Below are positions 1 through 5,310 of a stretch of 6,747 bases of DNA, piece by piece. The stretch lies in the NCBI GenBank assembly GCA_023433685.1, contig JAEYUD010000287.1:1-6747 (forward strand), given 5' to 3'. The stretch is from Bacteroidota bacterium. GTDB lineage: Bacteria > Bacteroidota > Ignavibacteria > Ignavibacteriales > Ignavibacteriaceae. Position numbers and translations under genes: made by a program. The notes below the pieces were generated by a model. It saw only the letters and a list, made by a program, of their open reading frames with translations. It made no database searches and was not told the origin of the DNA. How positions within the stretch are numbered: position 1 is the first letter of the stretch; every line of letters starts with the position of its first letter.

Positions 1-797
1 GCATTCATCCGGAGCAGGTTGCCTCGGTTGTCGTCGCAATTCCGGGCTCGGTGAATATGGATACCGGTGTTATCGGCATCGCTCCAAACCTTGGACTGAA
101 AAACTATCACGTCGGCGAACATCTGAAAGATAAACTCCCCTACCCTGTTATAATCGAGAATGATGTTAACCTCGCCGCGGCAGGTGAACTCGCTTTTGGT
201 GCCGCTAAAGGAAAGAAGAATGCTCTCGTGGTTTTCGTGGGAACAGGAATTGGTGGCGGACTAATTATTGACGGCAAGGTTTACCGCGGTTCCGGTTGGG
301 TTGCCGGAGAAATAGGACACATTAATGTTCACGAACAAGGTCCCAAATGCGGCTGTGGGCAAACCGGATGCTTCGAAGCACTCGCCAGCCGTACCGCCAT
401 GGTTCGCGACATAGTTTCCCATATTAAAAAAGGGAAACCGAGCATGCTGAAAGACAAAGCCGACAAAAGTAAAGAAATTAAAAGCAAAGCCCTCGCCCGG
501 GCCTTGGAGTCAGGTGACAAGGTTACCACAAAGGTGGTGAACCAGGCATGCAAAACAATCGGACGTGTTCTTGCCGGTATCAACAACCTGATGAACTTCG
601 AGATCATCATCATCGGAGGTGGCGTACTCGAAGCAAATGAATCATACATGCTCCCCAGAATAAAATCATCATTCCACAAATTCTCCCTCGGCGACTCTGC
701 GAAATCTGTTCAGATCGTAGGAACCATCTTAAGAGACGATGCCGCAATATATGGGGGTATCGCGCTGACGGAAGAGTTTTTAAATGTTAAATGTTAG
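1..797 (+). CDS. ROK-family sugar kinase (glucokinase-like), 5' end missing
   Basis: Probable ATP-dependent cytoplasmic hexose kinase feeding glycolysis. The frame is open from position 3 to a TAG at 795-797 and gives 264 residues; the GTG at 51 is internal because family-like sequence (VAIPGSVNMDTGV) crosses it. About 40-60 N-terminal residues, including the first phosphate-binding loop, lie left of the window. Visible hallmarks are ENDVNLAAAGE with the presumed catalytic Asp, the GTGIGGG loop, GEIGHI with the zinc-ligand His at 318-320, the ROK cysteine motif CGCGxxGCxE (Cys codons at 348, 354 and 369), and a C-terminal IIIIGGGV nucleotide-binding strand. No DNA-binding helix-turn-helix is seen, but a repressor-type N-terminus cannot be excluded since that part is absent. 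The substrate cannot be fixed from sequence; glucose is the commonest for this form. The last codons (N-V-K-C-stop) lie in a heptad repeat, so the C-terminus may have been altered by it. Confidence 0.9.
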   Translation, partial: IHPEQVASVVVAIPGSVNMDTGVIGIAPNLGLKNYHVGEHLKDKLPYPVIIENDVNLAAAGELAFGAAKGKKNALVVFVGTGIGGGLIIDGKVYRGSGWVAGEIGHINVHEQGPKCGCGQTGCFEALASRTAMVRDIVSHIKKGKPSMLKDKADKSKEIKSKALARALESGDKVTTKVVNQACKTIGRVLAGINNLMNFEIIIIGGGVLEANESYMLPRIKSSFHKFSLGDSAKSVQIVGTILRDDAAIYGGIALTEEFLNVKC

Positions 798-813
798 ATG
801 TTAAATGTTATTC
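786..813. repeat. Heptad array over the ROK kinase stop codon
   Basis: Four 7-bp units in exact register: GTTAAAT (786), GTTAGAT (793), GTTAAAT (800) and GTTATTC (807). A degenerate unit, TTTAAAT, precedes them at 779. The TAG stop (795-797) lies inside the second unit. GTTAAAT repeats contain a stop in every reading frame within three units, so such an array closes any frame that enters it. Confidence 0.85.
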
Positions 814-817
814 GGAG

Positions 818-848
818 AAGGCCGCTCAGAAATGGGTGGCCTTTTTTT
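818..848 (+). terminator. Intrinsic terminator of the ROK kinase gene
   Basis: Ten base pairs between 818-827 and 834-843: AAGGCC with GGCCTT, then G-U, C-G, U-G and C-G pairs. The loop is six bases (828-833), and seven T run from 842 to 848. It lies 20 bp after the stop codon. It is the only structure in the window with a full stem plus T-tract. Confidence 0.85.
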
Positions 849-891
849 AGATGTGATTCGCCGCGGCGAAGTGAAATATGAAATGTTATTC
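846..891. repeat. Degenerate heptads flanking a GC palindrome
   Basis: Left of the palindrome are TTTAGAT (846-852) and GTGATTC (853-859). Right of it are GTGAAAT (871-877), ATGAAAT (878-884) and GTTATTC (885-891). The 11-mer AAATGTTATTC at 881-891 repeats 803-813 exactly, which ties this block to the array on the ROK stop codon. Confidence 0.6.
857..870. repeat. GC-rich palindrome, copy 1
   Basis: Perfect 14-bp inverted repeat TTCGCCGCGGCGAA. Its core CGCCGCGGCG recurs in the palindrome at 4233-4246. Heptad units abut it directly on the right (871) and overlap its first bases on the left. A perfect palindrome has no free loop, so it suits a dimeric-protein site or a cruciform tip as well as an RNA hairpin. 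Confidence 0.7.
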
Positions 892-932
892 CCGCTACGC
901 GGGATTCAGGCTCCACAGGAGCCACTTATTTT
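888..932. repeat. Double-hairpin element, partial copy
   Basis: Two short triloop hairpins in a row: CCCGC (891-895), loop TAC, GCGGG (899-903); then GGCTCC (909-914), loop ACA, GGAGCC (918-923). The arms match those of the two full copies, but the AGGATT-rich leader is missing and heptad sequence stands in its place. The next full copy starts directly at 933. Confidence 0.75.
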
Positions 933-1022
933 GTCTGAATCAGGATTTACAAGATTGAAGGATTTTCAGGATTGATCCCGCTCCGCGGGATTCCGGCTCC
1001 GTAGGAGCCACATGTTGGTAGA
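933..1022. repeat. Double-hairpin element, full copy A (90 bp)
   Basis: Order: a leader of about 42 bp made of degenerate 8-9 bp units around AGGATT (941-974); hairpin 1, ATCCCGC (975-981), loop TCC, GCGGGAT (985-991); hairpin 2, GGCTCC (995-1000), loop GTA, GGAGCC (1004-1009); tail ACATGTTGGTAGA. It aligns end to end with 1072-1160, with about ten substitutions and one single-base gap. I see no open reading frame or T-tract in it. It looks like a dispersed REP/MITE-like element. Confidence 0.8.
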
Positions 1023-1042
1023 CCCCCCCGACCACAAACAAT

Positions 1043-1059
1043 GCTCCCCGTAGGGGTGC
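1043..1059. repeat. Single GTA-loop hairpin between element copies
   Basis: GC, T, CCCC (1046-1049), loop GTA (1050-1052), GGGG (1053-1056), T, GC: a 4-bp core stem plus two outer pairs across a T-T mismatch. The CCGTAGG centre equals the centre of hairpin 2 in the neighbouring full copies. It lies in a 49-bp spacer that also carries a run of seven C (1023-1029). Confidence 0.55.
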
Positions 1060-1071
1060 TATTTATCGGCT

Positions 1072-1160
1072 GTCCGAATCAGGATTAAAGGATTAGAGGA
1101 TTTTCAGAATTGATCCCGCTTTGCGGGATTCCGGCTCCGTAGGAGCCAAATGTAGGTAGA
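1072..1160. repeat. Double-hairpin element, full copy B (89 bp)
   Basis: Same order as copy A: AGGATT-type leader (1080-1112); hairpin 1, ATCCCGC (1113-1119), loop TTT, GCGGGAT (1123-1129); hairpin 2, GGCTCC (1133-1138), loop GTA, GGAGCC (1142-1147); tail AAATGTAGGTAGA. Every stem base equals copy A. The differences fall in the leader, the first loop and the tail. Confidence 0.8.
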
Positions 1161-1199
1161 AAGAATTACACGAGTCAACACCCCCCAAAAGCTGAACAT

Positions 1200-1336
1200 C
1201 TTACCAAAAATTTCATTTAATAATTTCACATCAGAATATTTTCCTTATATTGAATATTGGTTTAAAATATTTATTTTTAACTCCTGCCTTACAACTTCTA
1301 AAAAACAATATCTAATCATAAAAATCGAGGTAAATT
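1200..1336 (+). promoter_or_regulatory. AT-rich leader, presumed promoter region, with ribosome binding site
   Basis: From about 1200 to 1320 the sequence turns strongly AT-rich, unlike the GC-rich repeats before it. It is the only plausible promoter zone for the downstream gene, because the ROK terminator and about 490 bp separate the two genes. Candidate boxes such as TTGAAT (1250-1255) and TAAAAT (1263-1268) are not at canonical spacing, so I name no definite -35/-10 pair. GAGG at 1327-1330 lies six bases before the GTG at 1337, a good Shine-Dalgarno site that decides this start. Confidence 0.4.
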
Positions 1337-2167
1337 GTGGTAAAATATGCTTTTTCGTTTCTGTTTCTAATGTTTTTCACAGTTAAAGTACCCGCCCAGG
1401 CAGGGAGTTCCATTGAAATGGTTGAAGTGCCGGCTGGGAGTTTCCTGATGGGTTGCAATTCAGAGCTGGTGAATTGCGAGCTGAGCGAACGCCCGACACA
1501 CAAGGTCTCTCTGAAAAGTTTCATGATCGGCAAATACCCCGTCTCACAAAAGATATGGGATATGGTAATGGACGATGATGATGGCGGAAGTGACAAATCC
1601 AAATCAGGCATCTCATGGTATCAGGCCGTCGAGTTCTGCAACAAACTCAGCGAGAAAGAAGGTCTTACCTCCGTTTACAAGATCGACAAATCAACTAAAG
1701 ACCCAAACAACACCGATTCATACGTGGATGATCTAAAATGGAAAGTAACTGCTGATTTCACCGCGAACGGTTACCGTCTGCCAACCGAGTCGGAGTGGGA
1801 ATACGCCGCGATCGGTGCAAATAAAAGCAAGGGTTTCATCTATAGCGGTAGCAACGATTTCCTCGAAGTTGCATGGTGCACGGAAAATGATGATGAGGTC
1901 TCTAAAGGAAAAAGAACTCTTAAACCCAACGAATTGGGGATTTTCGGTATGAGCGGCGGACTGCATGAACTTTGCTGGGACTGGTACGGAGATTATACTC
2001 CCGCAGCCAAGACCGACCCGACAGGGGCTAATTCGGGTACAAGAAGAGTTGCGAGAGGCGGAAGCCGGGAAGATGCCGGAACTCAAACCCGTACAACCCT
2101 CAGATGGGGTGTTTCACCTAAAGTGGCGAACGAACTTTTTGGCTTAAGAGTAGTACGAGCTAACTAA
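1337..2167 (+). CDS. Secreted SUMF1/FGE-like domain protein, probably non-catalytic
   Basis: 276 residues from GTG, set by GAGG six bases upstream. Residues 1-22 form a signal peptide with a hydrophobic FSFLFLMFF core and an A-Q-A cleavage site, so the protein is exported. The rest is one formylglycine-generating-enzyme-type fold: VEVPAGSFLMG (29-39), KYPVSQKIW (66-74), ISWYQAVEFCNKLS (92-105), GYRLPTESEWEYAA (145-158), ELGIFGMSGGLHELCWDW (199-216), ARGGS (239-243) and GLRVVRA (269-275). The C-terminal cysteine pair used by true FGE is missing: the matching stretch around 250-262 reads RTTLRWGVS, and there is no cysteine after 213. Sulfatase activation is therefore unlikely; a binding or scaffold role is an inference. 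Cys40 and Cys47 may form a disulfide. The loop before ISWY is short and carries DDDD (79-82). It appears monocistronic and ends one base from a convergent gene. Confidence 0.87.
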   Translation: MVKYAFSFLFLMFFTVKVPAQAGSSIEMVEVPAGSFLMGCNSELVNCELSERPTHKVSLKSFMIGKYPVSQKIWDMVMDDDDGGSDKSKSGISWYQAVEFCNKLSEKEGLTSVYKIDKSTKDPNNTDSYVDDLKWKVTADFTANGYRLPTESEWEYAAIGANKSKGFIYSGSNDFLEVAWCTENDDEVSKGKRTLKPNELGIFGMSGGLHELCWDWYGDYTPAAKTDPTGANSGTRRVARGGSREDAGTQTRTTLRWGVSPKVANELFGLRVVRAN

Positions 2168-2168
2168 A

Positions 2169-4124
2169 TTATTCAAGATTGGCGAGGATCCCCTCCAGTT
2201 CGGTCTGGAGGACCTCCCAATCTTCCATTTTCTGCTCAAGTGTTTCTTTCAATTTCTGATACGTGTCGGTTTTCTTTTTGGCCTCCATGGCATCATCGAA
2301 GAAATCAGGCTCTCCCATGGCGGTTTCAAGCTGCGCGATCCCTTCCTCGAGACTTTCGATCTCCAGCTCCAATTTCTCTATTTTTTCATTGATGCCTTTT
2401 GTGGCTTTGTAGCGTTTGTTGCGGAGCTCGGCTTCGAGGCGTTTTTGGTCTTTTCTGTTCGCGGCAGCATCTGCCTCCTGTCTGCGGGAAGTGGCGGCGA
2501 TCTCATTCCGCTCCATCATCTCTTCTCCCCGTTTCTGAAGGTAGTATTCGATAGTTCCGGGGAAAACACGGAAAGAACCACGACGGATCTCAACCACCTT
2601 ATTCACGATCGGCTGAAGGAAATCAACATCGTGCGAGACAATAACCAACGAACCCGAAAAATTCATGAGAGCTTTCTGCAGAACGAGTTTACTGTTGTAA
2701 TCAAGATGGTTCGTCGGCTCATCCATTATCAGGAGATTCGCCTTCTTTAACAGCAACAACGCCAGCGCCACCCTGCTTTTCTCACCACCGGAGAGAACAC
2801 CCACTTTTTTAAAGACATCATCACCTGTAAACAGGAACGATCCCGCCAGTGCCCTGATCTGGGGAAGTGTCATGTCTCCTGCTTCCATCGCTATGGTCTC
2901 AAGAACATCAAGATCAGGATCCAACACTTCACTTTGCTCCTGCGAAAAATAAGCCACTGATGTGTTGTAACCGGGTATTTTCTCGCCTGATGTCGGCGTA
3001 AGAACCGAGGCAATTATCTTTGAAAGTGTCGATTTTCCCGCGCCGTTCGGACCGACGAAAGCAAGTTTGTCACCTTTTTCTATCCGGAGATCGATCTTGT
3101 CCAAAACAAGATTTTCCCCGAATCTCATGGTGAGACTTTTCACTTCGTACATTATTTGAGCCGATTTTGGGGGTTCAGGGAATTTAAAGGCTATCCCCTT
3201 CTCGAAATCGGGAAGATCGATCTTGTCAAACCTCTCAAGCATTTTTACACGGCTCTGTACCTGCTTTGCTTTGGTCGATTTGTACCTGAACCGGTCGATG
3301 AAGCTCTGTATCTCCTTCATCCGCTTCTGCTGTTGCTCGAACTCATGCTCCACCCTCTCATCCCGTTCAACTTTGGCACGCAGGTAGTGATCAAAGTTGC
3401 CGTTGAACACGGAAAAATCGGTGTTGTATATCTCAAGTGTCTTGTTGGTCACAGCGTTAACAAAACGGCGGTCGTGCGAAACAAGCAGAAGGGCTCCTTT
3501 ATAGGTTCTAAGGAAACCGGTAAGCCATTCAAGTGAGTCGATATCAAGGTGGTTGGTTGGCTCATCCATCATCAGCAGGTCATTCTCGGCGATGAGCATT
3601 TTGGCAAGAGCTATTCGCATCTGCCAGCCACCGGAGAAATGATCGGTGAGCTTTTCAAAATCGGTTTGGGAGAATCCGAGTCCCAGTAAAACCTTCTCGA
3701 CCCGGGCTTCGGCACTGTATGAATCGATCTCTTCCAGCCTTTGGTGTATCTCACCCAATTGCTCAACGAGACCAAGATGCTCAAGTTCTTCCAGACCCGG
3801 ATCACTCAATAACGCGGTGATCTCTTTCTCTTTTTCCTGAAGTTCTTTCAAACCGGGTACTCCGGCAAGCGCTTCTTCAAGCAGTGGCCTTCCTTTATGG
3901 GTAACATTTTCTTGCGGAAGATACCCGACAGCCAGATTCTTCCGTTTAAAAATATCCCCCTTCTCCGGCTCCAGCATGCCATTAAGCATTTTCAGGAGGG
4001 AAGATTTACCGGTTCCGTTCGATCCCACGAGGGAGATCTTGTCACCGGCATTTATTTTAAAATTTACATCTTTATAAAGATACTTCCCCCCGAACTGGAG
4101 GGAAAGGCTTACTATATCTATCAT
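2169..4124 (-). CDS. ABC-F family ATPase, ribosome-associated type
   Basis: Soluble protein of 651 residues with two ABC ATPase domains and no membrane segments, which defines ABC-F (EttA/Uup/YdiF/YheS-like). Domain 1: Walker A GSNGTGKS (34-41), signature FSGGW (163-167), Walker B LLMMDEPTNHLD (183-194), switch His in SHDR. Domain 2: Walker A GPNGAGKS (358-365), signature LSGGE (444-448), Walker B LLIMDEPTNHLD (464-475), SHD (497-499). A charged linker (about 240-320) corresponds to the tRNA-interaction segment. The C-terminus (about 540-651) is Lys/Glu-rich predicted coiled coil, as in Uup-like members. Characterised relatives act on the ribosomal E site, relieving stalls or giving antibiotic resistance; a housekeeping role is more likely here, but the subfamily cannot be settled. 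All ATPase motifs are intact. There is no clear Shine-Dalgarno; the bases before ATG are heptad-array edge. The 3' end carries a long hairpin. Confidence 0.95.
   Translation of the reverse strand: MIDIVSLSLQFGGKYLYKDVNFKINAGDKISLVGSNGTGKSSLLKMLNGMLEPEKGDIFKRKNLAVGYLPQENVTHKGRPLLEEALAGVPGLKELQEKEKEITALLSDPGLEELEHLGLVEQLGEIHQRLEEIDSYSAEARVEKVLLGLGFSQTDFEKLTDHFSGGWQMRIALAKMLIAENDLLMMDEPTNHLDIDSLEWLTGFLRTYKGALLLVSHDRRFVNAVTNKTLEIYNTDFSVFNGNFDHYLRAKVERDERVEHEFEQQQKRMKEIQSFIDRFRYKSTKAKQVQSRVKMLERFDKIDLPDFEKGIAFKFPEPPKSAQIMYEVKSLTMRFGENLVLDKIDLRIEKGDKLAFVGPNGAGKSTLSKIIASVLTPTSGEKIPGYNTSVAYFSQEQSEVLDPDLDVLETIAMEAGDMTLPQIRALAGSFLFTGDDVFKKVGVLSGGEKSRVALALLLLKKANLLIMDEPTNHLDYNSKLVLQKALMNFSGSLVIVSHDVDFLQPIVNKVVEIRRGSFRVFPGTIEYYLQKRGEEMMERNEIAATSRRQEADAAANRKDQKRLEAELRNKRYKATKGINEKIEKLELEIESLEEGIAQLETAMGEPDFFDDAMEAKKKTDTYQKLKETLEQKMEDWEVLQTELEGILANLE
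2175..2224. terminator. Long hairpin at a convergent gene junction, possible bidirectional terminator
   Basis: Three nested stems: 2175-2182 with 2217-2224 (8 bp), 2184-2187 with 2213-2216 (4 bp) and 2192-2198 with 2205-2211 (7 bp), closed by a TTCGGT loop. It starts 8 bases after the stop of the + gene and lies inside the last codons of the ABC-F gene. Neither strand has a good T-tract after it, so termination is plausible but not shown. Confidence 0.45.
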
Positions 4125-4130
4125 AATTTC

Positions 4131-4214
4131 GTTGTCTGTTCTGCGTTACCCGTTGACCGTTGACCGTAGCGAGTAGTGAGTAGCGAGTAGCGAGTAGCGA
4201 GTGGCGAGTAGCGA
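4131..4214. repeat. Heptad array with changing unit sequence, upstream of ABC-F
   Basis: Ten well-formed 7-mers in unbroken register from 4145: GTTACCC, GTTGACC twice, then GTAGCGA, GTAGTGA, GTAGCGA three times, GTGGCGA and GTAGCGA. Two looser GTT-initial units (4131 and 4138) extend the register to six bases from the ABC-F start codon. The unit type switches at 4166 without losing phase. Confidence 0.9.
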
Positions 4215-4218
4215 GGGA

Positions 4219-4232
4219 AACTCATCGCTCAT
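4219..4232. repeat. Two degenerate heptads beside palindrome copy 2
   Basis: Read on the minus strand, 4232-4226 is ATGAGCG and 4225-4219 is ATGAGTT: two imperfect 7-mers between the palindrome at 4233-4246 and the large array ending at 4214. Weak on their own; listed because they mirror the flanking units of palindrome copy 1. Confidence 0.4.
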
Positions 4233-4246
4233 TCCGCCGCGGCGGA
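4233..4246. repeat. GC-rich palindrome, copy 2
   Basis: Perfect 14-bp inverted repeat TCCGCCGCGGCGGA. It shares the ten-base core CGCCGCGGCG with the palindrome at 857-870. One base separates it from the heptad array that runs onto the isomerase stop codon. Confidence 0.7.
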
Positions 4247-4247
4247 C

Positions 4248-4275
4248 TCCACACTCTACACTCTACACTCTACAC
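4248..4275 (-). repeat. Heptad array abutting the isomerase stop codon
   Basis: On the minus strand, three copies of GTGTAGA (4275-4255) and one GTGTGGA (4254-4248) follow each other exactly; the + strand shows ACACTCT repeats. The first G of the array is the last base of the isomerase TAG stop codon (4277-4275). Confidence 0.9.
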
Positions 4276-5300
4276 TATTTCAATCGATCTTTCAGTAAGT
4301 GTATATAATCAATCTCAACCGGATCTTTTTCCCAGACGATGGCTCGGTAGTAGGTTATCCAGTCGGCATAATAGATCATGTCGAAGAGACGCTCCTGGTA
4401 TGTCGGGAGGTTGCTCATGATCTTCACAAGCGGCACTTCAAGTTTCTCAAGAATTTCATTAAACACGTCGAACCGTTTTTGAATCTGGGGATGAATTGTT
4501 GAATCAAGCACTTCGAAAACGATCCAGTTCTCGTTCATCTGCCCGTAGGTTTCCCAGCCAATTATTTCGTTGTGGTTCATTTCCGGGAAGATGTTGTGGA
4601 ACGCATGGGTTTTCCCGTTTTCATTGAACTGACCCTTGAAGCGGGTTCCGAGGGAATCAGTAACCCCCGCGGCAGAGTATATGATCGGTAATTTTCCGTT
4701 CACGGTTTCAGCAACTGACCACGCGGAGTTCTGCGGTTGCGAGAACTCTTCCCCCTTGGTTTTGATCCGGGCAACAATTCTGTTAAGAAGTTCATCATCC
4801 CTTTTCACGAGTCCGAGTTTGGCAAAGAGGTTAAGTATGTTAAAAAATGAAGTGTAGAGCGCGTATCTTGGCTGAAACCCCGGCATCAGGGGAACTGCCG
4901 GCACCCCGTCACGATCAGCCCACTCCTTCAGTGTGCCACCCGTGGTAAGGCAGATCCTTTTCGCGCCCCTCTCACCTGCAGCCTGGTAAGCCGAAAGTGT
5001 TTCTTCGGTTGTGCCGGAATAAGAGGAAAGCACAACCAGTGTCTCTTCTGATGTAAAGTTCGGCACTCCATAATTGCGGTTCACATAAAGCGGCACTTTC
5101 AGCTCAACCTTCGCCCAGAGCGCGAAAACATCTCCGGCGATAGCGGAACCTCCAAGCCCCGAGATCACGATATTTTTAGTGCCGGAAACATCAAGGCTCA
5201 CTTTATAATCATTAGCCAGGGCATTTTCGATCTGTTGCCATGAATTTTTAAGTACTTCAAACTGACCCGTGGGGTCAAGTTTTTTTATAAGTTCTGTCAT
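4275..5300 (-). CDS. Bifunctional phosphoglucose/phosphomannose isomerase (SIS family)
   Basis: 341 residues, normal for the archaeal/bacterial PGI/PMI family, which interconverts glucose-6-P or mannose-6-P with fructose-6-P in the cytoplasm. Two SIS domains. Motifs: GLGGSAIAGD (48-57), SSYSGTTEETL (92-102) binding sugar phosphate, FQPRYA (142-147), QFNENGK (224-230), PEMNHNEIIGW (239-249) and a C-terminal DYIHLLKDRLK. By spacing relative to the Pyrobaculum enzyme, Glu226 is the likely catalytic base, His243 the ring-opening residue and Lys337 the conserved C-terminal lysine; this is inferred without a computed alignment. All key positions look intact. The ATG lies 10 bp after the DUF2723 stop, with only a weak AAGTGA-like ribosome site, so translation and transcription are probably coupled to that gene. 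It can supply fructose-6-P for glycolysis or mannose-6-P for glycan synthesis. The stop codon touches a heptad array. Confidence 0.92.
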   Translation of the reverse strand: MTELIKKLDPTGQFEVLKNSWQQIENALANDYKVSLDVSGTKNIVISGLGGSAIAGDVFALWAKVELKVPLYVNRNYGVPNFTSEETLVVLSSYSGTTEETLSAYQAAGERGAKRICLTTGGTLKEWADRDGVPAVPLMPGFQPRYALYTSFFNILNLFAKLGLVKRDDELLNRIVARIKTKGEEFSQPQNSAWSVAETVNGKLPIIYSAAGVTDSLGTRFKGQFNENGKTHAFHNIFPEMNHNEIIGWETYGQMNENWIVFEVLDSTIHPQIQKRFDVFNEILEKLEVPLVKIMSNLPTYQERLFDMIYYADWITYYRAIVWEKDPVEIDYIHLLKDRLK

Positions 5301-5310
5301 TTTTCACTTT

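Noticed and set aside
51..53. GTG at 51 as start of the ROK kinase
   Set aside because: The frame is open to the window edge and the residues before it match the family pattern, so it is an internal valine.
1023..1071. Small RNA or riboswitch in the spacer between element copies
   Set aside because: Only one short hairpin and a C-run are visible; no promoter, terminator or known aptamer motif could be supported.
888..1160. Double-hairpin copies as intrinsic terminators
   Set aside because: Stems are only 6-7 bp with triloops and none is followed by a T-tract; the real terminator is at 818-848.
798..1336. tRNA or small protein gene in the long non-coding interval
   Set aside because: I found no cloverleaf and no frame with a ribosome site and plausible composition; the interval is accounted for by repeats and an AT-rich leader.
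1733..2086. Antisense frame within the SUMF1-like gene
   Set aside because: It is the shadow of a gene with a signal peptide, a ribosome binding site and clear family motifs.
2445..2750. Open frames antisense to the ABC-F gene (also 3156-3536 and 3897-4163)
   Set aside because: They mirror well-conserved ABC-F motifs, and their translations show no recognisable domain.
4131..4278. CRISPR array
   Set aside because: The repeats are 7 bp, directly adjacent and without unique spacers, and no cas gene is in the window.
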